64,000 nt of DNA, taken from the NCBI GenBank assembly GCA_013433145.1, contig CM024170.1:5812366-5876365 (forward strand). The letters are read 5' to 3'. A program made the position numbers and the translations under genes. Below, one piece after another: positions 10,123 through 23,071 of the stretch (position 1 is its first letter; every line of letters starts with the position of its first letter). Below the pieces are notes generated by a model. That model was not told where the DNA came from. It worked only from the letters and a program-made list of their open reading frames with translations, and made no database searches. The stretch is from Ascaris suum. Lineage: Eukaryota; Nematoda; Chromadorea; Rhabditida; Ascarididae.

Positions 10123-12918
10123 CATCCTTGACCAAGATGTATGTGTTTACAGCAAATGGCACTTAGGTCGCAAAGTACTTTGACCATGAGAAATTTGCGC
10201 CTCGAGAACTTCACACCTAGGGCATTTGCTTATGATATTTGCTCCCCGGAGCATCTGCATCACTGATGCCTATGCCCGAAGGCAGTGCATCTCATAATTT
10301 TTGCTCCGTTGTATCGTGGGCACTACAGTCTTAAATGATTTTCGTCTTAAACTATGCATGACAAATTCGATACATGCGCCGGCCGACAAAAACTGCGCGC
10401 ATTCGCAGGTTTTAGTTGGAAGTTTATCGCATCAGAGCGCAAGGTGGCAAGCGTCAGTAGTAACAGGAGAAAAATTTTATTGACATGAGCTGGTATGGGC
10501 AACAATGATAGCTGTAGAAGCTGCCTACTGATTATTTACTCAAAAATAGAAGATGCGAGAGCTGGATTATAATCGCATAATAGGGGATAGCAATTGATAA
10601 AATACGTACAAGAAAGCCAAAGAGGATTCTGGGAACTTGACGAAATAGAACGAGCGATCAATGCATACCCTATTCCCGCTCATCTGAAAGAGAGGAACTG
10701 AAGGACCGCTAATGAAAACTGCTTCCAAGCGAAGAAAAACCTTCTGACGCTAAATTTTTAGACTTTTTGTATCACTCTGCATCGTACTAAAATTCTAGCT
10801 AGATTGATCGCCTGAGGGATCGGAAATAAAATGTAGTCGAGATGTCATAGACGATAGCGATACTTCCTGAAGTATATTGGCTGTTGCAGTGTTCAGTCAG
10901 GTTTGTAATCCTTATGAAATGAAGGCGAAATGTAGCACTTGAAAACCTTTGTGGAGAAAATTTTAATGGCCTCGAGAAATTTCAAACAAATAAATTTAAA
11001 CGATAGAATCAGCTGCGCAAAGTTTCCAATGATGTAAGTTTTTAGCAAGGTAACATGGAAGGTTGAGACTTTTGGCATGGCGAGCTGTTAATTTTACCTT
11101 TTACCTCGTCTCATTGTAATATAGCACCAAATGCATCTACCGTAGAGCGAGATAAAAGAGCGCTTCAATCGATATGTGGGACATCACAAGCTTTTGACTG
11201 CTACATTTTCTTCGCAATTTGATATCCTTCTCTAAAACCTCATGAGAATAGAGAGGACAGCTCGAGAATTCTGTGTTTGCAGATTGCAACCTTTATCGTT
11301 AAGCGACACACACACGTTCGGCCATCATTGTTCTTCTGAACGCCGTCCAACCCGAGCGATTTCACGCGTACTTTTTAAAATTGGTCTGATAAATTATAAA
11401 TTCGATAATTGCATACTAAAAAACAATAAAACATTAGAAACTTCTGCCATCTAGCTGGACCCTAGCATGAGAAGAAAGAACTCTAAGGCAGCGAAATACT
11501 GGTTCCTTTGCTAATAGTGCAGCATTAAGTTAGATGAAGAGATTGCTCGAGGGTGCAGTTTATAATTTATGAGAACAAATATTGCACGAAGCAGCCACTA
11601 GCAAGCAGAAATGTCTAAATGTTTCCAGCAATGCACGTATGCCGCGCTATGTAACATTGATATAGTAATGCGCAAATGCCTCTTCACGAAAAACCTCATT
11701 TGAATCAGCGAAATTCGAAAGTTATAAATTCAGCTTGTAGAAGAACGTGAGATCGAAAATAGCAGAATTAGGCAGAAAATTTGACAGGAAATAAAATGGA
11801 TTTAGATAGAGCAACGAACTGAGCAGAAAAATGGTACAGTCAGAAAGAGAAAGAAGCTTTCTTTCGTGAAAGAATTAAGTATAGAATTAATAAGAAAGAA
11901 AGAAGTTAAAGTTTCCTTCTTCAGGGAACGCTGTGGGCAGTGACAGCTAAAACTAATAAACCGTATGGTGTCGGCAAACTGTTCATAGCCAACATGTTTA
12001 CTTATATGGTTTCAACTAATATGATTAGGTTGCAGGTACATAAAAATACTGAACAGCAAACGGTTGCCTTAACAGGCGTGGAGCAGTAAGCGAGAAAGAA
12101 GGGGAGCGGGAGGGAGGGAAAGAGGAAAAAATGCCTCTCTTAAATCCAGCCGATTGTTTCAAACTTTCCGTTAACTGGTGCATCGTCGTGCTCACTTTCT
12201 CCACTTTCTCGAACACCATGAATTTATATGCAATTCACTGTCTCTAAACTTCCTTAATTCGCTATTTTGTTGCAAAAAAGTTCCTAAGCTTAGAAGGGAA
12301 TGGAATTAGGCATCCACTCAGCCAAATGTCTTACATTTCGAATAAATAAAATTATCAGCATTTTCAGCGAGTTCATTAGCAATATTATTTCATGATAGTG
12401 ACAGTTCCTCAGAAAATCGTCGACGACGCATTGAACGTCATGAACTTGTCGAGAACTTATGCTGCTGCCAAGAAGTAGCAAGCGAAGATGCAGCTCGAAA
12501 CGTTGACATGTTACGATTTATTAATCCGCCCAATCTTAAGTCATTTCCACCTTCTTTATGTATGTATACACATCAAGCTGCAAACAGTATTTTAACAGCA
12601 ACTCCAGTTTGAAGCCGTTGTTACCTGATATTTTCAAAACGCAATTGTGCAAGGCCGATTTTACTAATGTCGGAGTTTCCCGACAATTTTTAATTTTCCT
12701 CGGTCTATACATTCCAGTTCATTGGTGTTTTTCAAATGTGAACAGCCGATTCGATTGACCATCGAGATCTGCACCCATCTCTTCGGCCGCTTCCCTCTTC
12801 CGGACAGCGATGTGCAGGAAATATCTTCCTTCAGAATGCACCAATTATCCCAATTTCGCATAAAATCATTCAATCAATCGATTACGATCAAAAATGCGCG
12901 AGTTTCCACCATGTCCGC
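10123..12918. other. no supported gene
   Basis: AT-rich sequence. It contains a short hairpin at 10265-10291 (GATGC...GCATC with a CGAA loop) and purine-rich stretches near 11840-11910. Frames are short and featureless. A frame near 12740-12860 has C-rich third positions but no certain borders. Confidence 0.4.
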
Positions 12919-12991
12919 GGCCTCGTGGCCTAATGGATAAGGCGTCGGACTTCGGATCCGAAGATTGCAGGTTCGAGTCCTGCCGGGGTCG
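12919..12991 (+). tRNA. tRNA-Arg (anticodon TCG)
   Basis: A 73-nt cloverleaf without intron. Acceptor stem GGCCTCG/CGGGGTC contains two G-U pairs. The D arm is GCCTAATGGATAAGGC. The anticodon arm is TCGGA-CTTCGGA-TCCGA with TCG at positions 34-36, reading CGA. The T arm is GCAGGTTCGAGTCCTGC. The internal A and B boxes are intact, and a TTTT terminator follows within about 7 nt. It is the first of three copies here. Confidence 0.97.
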
Positions 12992-13245
12992 CGCAGGTTT
13001 TCGTCCAATTCAGTTCCTGACTTCTGTGTTATAAAAATAACACTCTCGTAAAGTTCTAACTTGTCTGCCGTGTTTGGAATTGAGCGTCGAATAGTTGTTA
13101 GCGGATGCGAGATTGCCTTTCACAATTCACCTTTGTGAAAGTGGGTGGTCGTTGGTTTTATGCTGTGCTGAAGCTGCTGTTCCTTAAGGTCAATGTATCA
13201 ATAATTCAACCAGATATTTCATCACAATTTTCGTACTTCTTTTAG

Positions 13246-13319
13246 AGCTTCTGAGGTCGAGCGTTCGTACAAAGCAGATTCGTGAAATTCGGAAGCAATA
13301 TAATGACCAGATGCTAGAA
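13246..13319 (+). CDS. candidate exon encoding a charged helix
   Basis: It starts after TTCGTACTTCTTTTAG and ends at GAA|GTGAGA, entering in phase 1 and leaving in phase 0. The peptide LLRSSVRTKQIREIRKQYND continues with QMLE and looks like a coiled-coil segment. The same frame stays open past the donor to a TAG at 13435. No family is recognised. Confidence 0.28.
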
Positions 13320-16300
13320 GTGAGAAATAACAGATACAAGATCAATGATTTACTAGAGAATCTTTTCTTATCACTGCTTCTTCCCGAAATTTCCACTTTT
13401 CCATGCAGCTTAGATGAACTGCCTAGTAATTATTGCTAGGTTCATTGAAAGCTTCTCATGTGCTAACATTGGGATTGATCAGGCTTTTGAGAATACAAAT
13501 ACCGATGAGAGTGGTTCAGAATCGTTTAAAGGATTTCACGCCTACAGTTCCTGACCCGTTTTGCTTGAAGCTTCACAACTTACGTAATAGAGAGCAAATA
13601 ATGAGTGGAAACGAGCAACTAGGAAGCTGGAGCAGCGTTCCGTCCAACCAGTTTCATATACACCAAAATTCATTAAATATGCAGACCAAGACCTCTGTAT
13701 TTTATTTAGCTGAACCATTCAAACAAATGTGCGCATAAAGTTTTCCTGATTTCATGCACCGAGATTGGTGTGAAATAAATACAATGCGGCATGAAATGTA
13801 TGCAAACTCATCGCGGTTTTTAACGGCTACAACTTCTTTCAGTGTTGATGGACCATTGAGATCATCTCTATAGACTCTCATGACATTCACTACAACTGGT
13901 TGTCTTCAGTTTCATGACATTCACATTTACCAGGTTTCATAACTCTAGCTTCAGTAGTTCTTAAGTTGAAGCTGTCGAATAGATTGAGAAAGACAGGCAC
14001 AAATAGGCACAGACCTGAAGCTTTAACAAAGCAAGCCTGCAAAAGCGCAATAAAGCGAGCACTCGCTTAAAACGATCCTAAGATTACCTCAAGTTATTGT
14101 CTTATGAAAAGCCCTCTGTCCTCGGATGTCTTCGTCGAATGTTTGCACCAATGAGAATAATTTGCTCACGAACCTGAATAATAACATATTTTCATCATGC
14201 GTTCACAATAAAGCAGCATTGTGACATTAGCAGTGAACCTTTTCACTGTGTTAACTGGCGCATTAGATGTTTAATAGGTGCTAATGGTGTCCTGTTTTCC
14301 GATAGAACGAATATTGGCTGAGTTAGGTGAGAATCGAATCAATAGCTACAATAGGAGATGATTTTTGCCCACAGTTGGTTGCTGATGAAAAAGTGGAACT
14401 CTGTCAACATCTTTCTTCTCTGATGACATTCACTGCAACTGGTTGACACAATTCGAGATTATGCTTCTGTTGTTATGAAGATATTCAGTTATGAAATGAT
14501 GCTAAAAACTGTATTATTCGAATATAGGATCAGATCGTGTAATCTATGCTGGCAAGAGCAGACAAAAGTGGTAATTTCAAATTGGGATGTTAGTATACTG
14601 CTTCAGATAGTTTTTTATCAATGATAATCACCCAACAAATATGAGACGGAAGTAAGTAGAAGCGTCATTTACTGTAAATTCGTATAATATAAGCTAGCAA
14701 TCGAAAGGCTCAGAAATCTTTGAAGAATGAATCATAATGTGTTCTATGTAAAAGTACACTTTTAAAATGTTAATTGTACAGCAATTCCGTTCATCTAAAC
14801 AAATGCAGATTTTTAGAGAAGGCAGAAGATAGTTCGATAGAAAGCCGCACTTTTATTCAAAGAATCGACACTCAAAGTAATTTTGATCAATCGACGCTGT
14901 TTCGCCTTTCATGTTGTAAGCCCTCTGGAATTTAATAATAATCATATTGGTGCATCCCGAATGTGGAACGAACGCAGCTGTTCCGGAAAATATTATTTCT
15001 GCAAGAAGCTTCTTTCAAAAGGCATCACTTCCCATAGGTAAATGAATGAAGGTTATGCTCAGCACAGGACACCACTTCACTGAGATGTCGCAGAATTGCT
15101 CTTTGCAAAGGAACAGATTTTTTTTTTTGCTCACATCGTTGTCAAAGCCTCAAAAACCCTTCGTCTTCATTCATCCTTGGACGCGTCAGTGACACTTGCA
15201 GTTTAAACCGGCACAACGCACACATAAAGCATTCGTAATTTACATCCTACCTATCTCCCAGTGCTCTCCAGCAGTATATCATCGTAGTCTTGTCTGTAGC
15301 CTATTGTGGTATGCGATAAAGGAATATCTGCATTTGAGATGCTGCCTAAATACCAATTACTAATATTTCCTACAACACAATGCCCAAACAATGAGAATCA
15401 CATTTTACTATAATGAGGTTACTCCATCCAAATAATCTATCGCGTGCTTAAATATGGCACCAACGGCTTTTCTAAACATGACGCTAGAGAGATCAGCAAA
15501 TGGCGAAGCCACCATTATTCAGTAGAAGTTTAACGATGATTTATACGCAGTGTGCACAAGCAAAGTCTGATTTCGCCTTGCATCCTTCATTATTTGGATT
15601 CTGCACTAATGTGCTAACCAGTGATGAGAATTTGCCCGCTTTACGCATTTATAAAATGAGCATATTGAAAAAATGCCCGTCAAGTCAGCGTAGAGTGTCT
15701 GTTTGCGCCGATAATTTGCGATGCTAAAGTACCGTTAAATCGGCTATTCTTCACGTTTTATCAAGCTTTAAAAAGTCCCTTAAGATTTGCTCTAAAAATG
15801 TGTTGCTTGAGCTGTTCAATTAAAACATGCAAAGACCTTCAAAAAAATCTGCACAGTCGGTTATGCAGAAGCTAACAGTACTTTTGCAGTATTGTTACTT
15901 GCAATATTTATTCGGCAAAAACTTATGGAATTTTTAAGAGGTTTATGAAACGTGCGCTCTGGAAGTTTAGACAGTATGTGATATAAGTATAAAAGACTCG
16001 GTCCGCAGAGGCCGTTAAAGCGCAGCATTGCTTCGTCTTCTAATAATTATATTCCATTGCTTTAGGGTTTTTATGCAATTCAAAAAAGGGTGCCTCTAAT
16101 ATTAGTTGTTCTAACTGTAGTTCTATACAGCTACCCTTGTTGCAACTGTCACCGTTATCTTCTGAAATATCGCTCAACATGCTATTGTAGACGTGGTCAT
16201 GCTGATGCTGGAATATTTGTTTGATGATGGCCCATAAACTTTGCTCGGAATGAAGCAATGACAGCCGTCACAAACTGAGGCAAATGATCTTCTTCGTACT

Positions 16301-17105
16301 TCATCATATGAAATTCTTTTTTTTGGTCTCAGAGAAGAACGATATAGATCGTTTTACCAATGTGCATTTATTATAAATGGAAAGAAATGCAATCTGCTTT
16401 ATGCAAATTATGTTGCTGCAAATTGATAGTGAGTTAGCCACCCGTCACACTAAGCTGGTAAATCAATGCATTAGGTAGCACCGCAAATTTATTTCATTCA
16501 ATTTTAGCATCAGGCATTGTCCAGTGCAAAAACAGCAACTTGCTTCGATACCACTCTGCAACAGCTCTGTTTCTTTGTGCACATAATTTCGTGTTTTAGA
16601 ACACCACGTTTCTTGTCGCATCTATGAACAACTTATGAGTTACGCTCGAGCGGGCACTGAGCCAGTTTTGACTGCATTGTGTTTGGCAAGGTGCATAGTG
16701 GGCTACTGATTGGTGTAAGTCGATAATCCGCCACGATAGGCATTACGATTTTATTGCGTGTGGCAAGTTCGGTGATACATAACTCCTGTGCATCGGGCAA
16801 ATGCTTGCTCATATAAACGCTTCAGTGTTCTCGTTGCTGAATTTGTATCCCGATTTTTTCGTTCGCCGTTGTTGTTGAAAACCAATTTGAAAGTCAATTT
16901 TTTCATTTGTTATCAATAAAATTGCTATCGCTTTTTGGAATACTTTGTAATGTGTTCCAACTATTTTCTGCAGTTAAATTTGCATGTGCTAACATTATCA
17001 TTATTACAAGGCTATTCACAGCACTCACATATTTCTCCTTATCCATTGTGTGCCTCCAAAACGTCGAGATTATAACACCCATATTTGTCGTCGTTTTGCT
17101 TTCAG
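13320..17105. other. no supported gene; short dispersed repeat
   Basis: Frames at 13433-13738, 15500-15727 and 16907-17178 show no domain. A 22-nt sequence, TGACATTCACTACAACTGGT plus TG, at 13881-13902 recurs at 14424-14445 with one change. AT-rich otherwise. Confidence 0.4.
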
Positions 17106-17191
17106 CGATTACGACCGAAAATCCGCCCACTGAGCAAACCGATGAGCCCTTCAGCCATTTAACACCGTTGAAACTCATGGGATACCCATGA
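17106..17191 (+). CDS. candidate terminal exon, unrecognised
   Basis: A strong acceptor (GTCGTCGTTTTGCTTTCAG) precedes two bases, 27 codons and TGA. The peptide starts ITTENPPTEQTDEPFSHLTP. An AATAAA at 17275-17280, 84 nt past the stop, is well placed for polyadenylation. The upstream exons (needed with phase 1) were not identified. A hydrophobic frame runs in from 16907, so the exon might begin earlier. Confidence 0.3.
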
Positions 17192-19302
17192 TTTGTACAA
17201 TATGTGTGTTGCGCAAAGTTCCTTTACAAGTTCTGAAATGAGAGATACTTTCGATTCTACCAGTGAAAGAACAGAATAAAGGAAAGAAAGGTAGAAGATA
17301 TTGTGACGAAACTATTGCAACAATTCGAAATGCTTTCAAACAATTCTTCAACCTTTGTGAGACGTATTAGATATGCTCGGCTGATTAGACACGTGCAGAT
17401 CCTGCAAACGTTTGAATATTTTAATTCGAGCATGAACGGAATTGAATTAAAATATCTGCAATGAAGAAAGTATTCATCATTTGCAACAAGTTAATTATGG
17501 AACGATTGCAGTATGCACATTCTTTGGCAATGCACAAGTGCTTGAAGTGTTTTCGTCACATGATGAATGTATCGATGTGTACAAAAAACTGAATAAATGT
17601 TAGAAATGATTCTCAACTTCTGTTTTTGTTGCTTAACTCGTGTATTTGTGCTTTTGATCTTCCAGTTTAATCATATACGCTTATACCAGCTAACCATTCG
17701 GGTTGCTCCTGTTCAGATGAATTTTATTTCACTCCATTTGTGCTGATTTTTAAGCATACTATTGCCTGCACTTATTTTTCTAATATAGGTTAAAGAGCTA
17801 AAGGCTGACTTGAGGAGTTTCTTTAAACGATAACTGACCATTTGACGAAAGAATGAATTGAAAAGTGTTTCGTTTTATATGACTTCAAAAAGAACTATGA
17901 GGAATTTTACTTTCTATCAAAAATCTCAGAAATTGATAGACATTCGAGAAAACTTCCTCGCATATCTGAGAATAATCTGTCAACATAATTAATCCTTCTA
18001 AAGACAGTGTTTTCTGGAAGCAGAAAACAGTATTCGATTGTGTAAAAATGTTGTTTGTCTTTTCTACACATCAATCAGAAAATATCGTCGCACTTTTTAC
18101 GAGACGGAAACACAGCGGGCGCATTATGAGCACAGCAGTGCGCTTTTCGAAACTTTGATCTCGTTTCCGGAAGCAGCAATCAATCTTATTGCGCAGTGAA
18201 ATCAGCTGTAAATACTGCTGGATTCCATTGCCCCAATTAGCAGACCGGTAAAATTCTATCGCTAGTACTTTCCAGCTGGCAGTTACGAAGACAGCTTTTG
18301 AAATTGGTTCGCCACTCTTCTCGTGAAGAACTTTCTGATATGACGACGCGATCTGCTAAATACACATTAACTTTCCTATGTCTCGAACAAAACTTGATGT
18401 TTTAATGTCCCTTCAACAAGTTGTTGCAAAATTCATGCAATTTTTTGCGTCGACAATTTTTTTGCAAACAAATCTACATGCGATCTATCTGTCCGACAGT
18501 TTCATCTGACGAACTAGAAGGGGCTGCGGTAACGAGGTTTCCTGAATGTTCGTGTGCGGTCTACAGTTTATGTTTTCATAGAAATTAAACTTCAGTGTTG
18601 TTTGTTGCCATCTGCATCAGCAATGATGCTCACTGCACAGATTGTTGTTACATGTTTTTGTGCGAGGATTTAGACGACTATCAAATGAATACACATTTCA
18701 GCAATTCCATTTCCGTTTCGTTGTTTTTTTTTGCATCTAGATGGTCAGACATGTAAAATTGTGAAAGGCATATTTGATGCCAGTTTCGTTGATGAATTTC
18801 ACATTCAATTTTTTGAGAATTGAGTTATTTTTACTGAGAGAAATCAATAAAAATAAGATTGCATTAAAGCCTCAAAATCTGCTGAATTATAGCTCAGATG
18901 CTGAAGTAACATAGTAAAATAACAAATATACTTAACGAAACAAATGTACCGCTCACTAAATGTCCGTTAGCAGGTGATTCTAGAGGGCTGCACTCATCAC
19001 TGATTTATATATGGAAAGAATTTTTCGTAGTAAATTTGTTATCCAACTGAATCTAAATGGATTTTTGATCCCTTCGAAGATGTTAGATATGGTTTCTATC
19101 TCTTTCCTCAGCAAAACGACAAAAACGCTATTGTGAGTGATTTGCTGTACGTACTTCACAATTACGTGACTTTTTCGCAGTATGGCTATCTTAACTTGTG
19201 CTCAAAGTGCCAAACAAATGTTTCAACAAACGTTAGCGCCCAGTCGGCTGCTAGGCCTGTCAGCTGCGGCAAGATGGAAGTGGCAAACTTGCAAATGATT
19301 AG
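17192..19302. other. no supported gene
   Basis: AT-rich sequence without recognisable features. A frame at 19171-19333, after the acceptor CTTTTTCGCAG, contains NLCSKCQ and faintly recalls the second half of an A20-type zinc finger, but the other cysteines are missing. Confidence 0.35.
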
Positions 19303-20428
19303 CAAGCTGATGCGCCTTCCGTCTTTTTTCTAAACCGTCAAAGCAACAGGAAACTGTATAATACTGTTAAGTTGGTGTTTTCATTGACTGAGCAAGTGGT
19401 ACCATCATATCTTTGTGAGCTACGCGGTGAATTGTTCAGTGGAGAAAAAATCTACCTCGAAGTTGTTGCTTCAAAAACAACAAAACACTTCAAAGAAATG
19501 GTTGACATTATCCATAATTATCCGTCGACAGCCGATCCGATTTTTCCCTGATCATCAACTCGCATTCCTTAGTAGGCCTTACACACACAACTACTTCCAA
19601 TAAATCATCTGTATTGCTTACAGCGATCAACTTGATGCCAACATCTCGATGATCCAACGGTACTGCTCTTCAGATCATAGGAATTATTTTATGTTCAAGT
19701 GGATAGATCATGATCTTTTTTCAGCACTAGATCAACCGAATGATGTATGCTATGACAGAAGTTGGTTTTACTGCAGCTTTGATCATTCACATTGAATGTC
19801 TTGTATAAGCTTTGATCATGCACATAAGCTAGAAGAATCCTGTCTTGTCTCGAAAATGTTGTTAAATAGTCTTTTAAGACCAATTAAAATCGTTCAATCA
19901 ACTTTCTTTTGTGTTCTATTGAGAACAAAGATATAGATGAGGGTAACATCACATTTCCGATAGTCCCCTCTTCACCATATTCACGTATATCTGTGTGTGT
20001 TTTCGAGTATTTCAAACAAACAAATTGCTCACTATTCACTCAGCAACGAAGAAATTTAGCTATCCTATTTTTTCACACAATTGAAATTTTTTCATATTAT
20101 TTTGGAATTTGGCAGACAGGTCGATTGTCCATGGCAAATATTCCCATTTTCACTTCTGAAGTGGTGTGGTGTATATGGATGGTGAGGATTACAAAGAAAT
20201 ACTGCTAGCTTCTAGCTGTCTAGTTGCCTCAATCATTTTTCAATTTAGTTTTCATTTTTCGGGTTTTTTCATCGGGTTTTTGCGTGTAAGCACTCATTAT
20301 GGGGAACATATTCGTCGTGTATCGGATACCAGAACAACAGGGAGCACGGAAATTACTTCGATGGAGTGTTCTTTGAAAATCTCATCCGAATGTTGTACTA
20401 CTCCATCACTATCCTGGAGCTTGCTTAA
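19303..20428 (+). other. cluster of exon-like frames, possibly a decayed gene
   Basis: Three frames without internal ATG starts follow AG borders: 19303-19551 (82 codons, ending NYPSTADPIFP), 19624-19795 (after TTGCTTACAG, rich in Asp, Trp and Tyr) and 20249-20428 (contains CIGYQNNREHGNYFDG, then FENLIRMLYYSITILELA). A fourth frame of 100 codons spans 19909-20208. Each ends in a stop, and they do not splice in one consistent phase. The last reminds me loosely of the third membrane segment of nematode chemoreceptors, but this is a guess. Either a broken gene or chance frames. Confidence 0.25.
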
Positions 20429-21202
<774 letters not shown>

Positions 21203-21435
21203 AAGATAGGTAATCCTCAAAGAAAAAACATTTGCAAGTTTTGTTTGGCGTCATAAAAGTTTGAAGCGACAAACAGCCATAAATTAATCAATTGTTGTGC
21301 ATTAATGAATAATGATATTCTTAGCAGATTTGCTTAGTGGACTTCGAGACAGTTAATGACTCATTTTGCAACATTCGTTCGCCTTCGCCTCGTTTTTAAG
21401 TGTGCAGTCCTGAAGAACGGAAAAGGACATTTTAG

Positions 21436-21576
21436 GGAGCATAAAATGATGAGAAGGAAGAAGAAGCTATTGGAAATGACGCGAATCGAATTGGAAGCTC
21501 TTCTGCAAATTATCCTTCCGGGACGGAATGTTAACGCGATGTCAAAAGAAGGCCTACAGGAAGAAATAATCCACTG
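21436..21576 (+). CDS. candidate exon, helical, possibly SAP-like
   Basis: It begins after GGACATTTTAG and ends at CACTG|GTAAAT, with phase 2 at both ends (141 nt). A basic stretch (MMRRKKKLLEM) is followed by TRIELEALLQIILPGRNVNA and SKEGLQEEIIHW. The pattern of two helices with a Leu-rich first helix and a Lys-Glu-Leu turn loosely resembles SAP-type DNA-binding motifs, but the match is too weak for a name. Neighbouring exons may be those at 22997 and 25162. Confidence 0.35.
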
Positions 21577-22996
21577 GTAAATTTTCGTTTTATTCATGAA
21601 GAACTTTTATTTCTCAAGAAACCTTTACAGTAAATATGGCATTTTTGAATGTGTCGCTACGCGAGTCCAAAGCACAATTTTATTACGTCTTTTGAGCACT
21701 GAGAGTGAAGCATTCATTTCTCGACTTTGCAGCTTTTGAAATCTTTCAAACGGTGGAGTGAATAGTAAAATAAGTGGAAATTTTCATGACAGAACCCGGC
21801 GCAGTGATTTTTTGCGTCCCTCACATTCGACGAACCGCTTTCACAAGTTACCAGCAAGAAATTAAATAATGAGAATAGTTTCTTCATACTTTAATCAATC
21901 CAACTGCCTGTAAAAATTTCCACAAATGATCCTCCTTTCTATGAGATAGTCGATGCAAGACGAAAAATCTGACCTCAATAAGTTGCTTGCAAATTTCCTG
22001 GCACCTTAGCTGCACCAATTTTCAAGTTGGAGTTGCCAGACAAAGAGACATCAGTATTCGCATCACTGTGCATAAATATGCACCAATCCGACATCCTTAT
22101 ATCCAGTTTTTGCGCAGCATATTTGTCAGTGCTCATAAAAAACAAATATGAAAAGGCACCTTGGACTTTTAAACAAATAGCCGATCAGTCCACCCGTTAT
22201 GACAGTAATATTAGCAAGAGGTGGAAGCAGAACTCATTATGTAAATGCGTTCGTTATGTGGATGGTTTTTTTTGCCTAACCGATGGTGGACATTTCGCAA
22301 ATTTTATGTCACTTTTATTTATTATTTTACGATACTCATCCACTTATTTTATTTTATTCATTTTATTTATTTTTAACTTGGCCTAAAATGAGACAACTTT
22401 AGCATTCACGGGCAACGATATATATGGTGAGATTTTAAAAACACTCGCACTGGAAATGTGATCCTACTAATGAAAGGACGAGGAAGTGAGTGATTCAGGA
22501 GTGATTAGAGGATTCGATATTGGTGTATTAAGTAATGCAAGAAGAGAAGAGCTTAAATGAGGAGCCATTTGTTTAAGACGATGATTCAGCACTGAAAAAA
22601 GACGGCTGGAACGGTATTGCCAGTAAAACCATTCGCAAATGCCTGCTTCCTTTGCGTCTGACACGCTGTTCCAACCCGAGCACACCACTGCTCCAGTTTT
22701 CTTTAAGAAAATATGAGAATTGATGAATTCATGCGCGTTACAAATTTATTTTCTCGGTAAATCAGAAAATGTTTAAAGTTCTGGAGTTACCGATGGTGCG
22801 TTTCTCGCTCTAAACATCGTAAACTGTATGAATGCCACTTTAGTTTGCTAGTCGTCGAAAGGATACACCAAAATTTTAATCGGATTTCGAAATTGCGCTC
22901 GCCAACTGGCATTGCGTTCTATTATTGCTCGATTCTTATTTTTCGCTTTTGGGCTTCTTCTCAACGGACTCACATTGGGTCATTTGTTCACAATAG
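21577..22996. other. probable intron or intergenic DNA
   Basis: A frame at 22027-22386 is 119 codons long, but a different frame across 21956-22150 is equally open, and neither has a domain. The T-rich end of the first encodes only hydrophobic residues. Confidence 0.35.
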
Positions 22997-23071
22997 TCGA
23001 AGACGACGGCCAGTTTGGCGTATTAACCGAGAAGGGCGAATGCGATTGCTGTGTTGCATCGATTAATAAGG
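22997..23071 (+). CDS. candidate exon, acidic and Cys-containing
   Basis: It starts after a T-rich tract and CATTTGTTCACAATAG, and ends at AAGG|GTGAGTT, a near-perfect donor, with phase 1 at both ends. The peptide is VEDDGQFGVLTEKGECDCC, then VASINKG. The frame also extends upstream to 22852 with a hydrophobic stretch, an alternative exon start (after TTTGCTAG). Phase would permit joining to 25162 or to 30008. No family is recognised. Confidence 0.35.

Noticed and set aside
10265..10291. Short hairpin as a microRNA precursor
   Set aside because: The stem is only about nine pairs with mismatches, too short for a microRNA precursor.
12742..12861. Frame PIRLTIEICTHLFGRFPLPD with C-rich third positions before the first tRNA
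   Set aside because: Two other frames are open across it, the acceptor is poor and no donor fits well.
19171..19333. Possible A20-type zinc finger fragment (NLCSKCQ)
   Set aside because: Only one CxxC pair is present, and the preceding Cys pair and downstream AN1 finger are absent.
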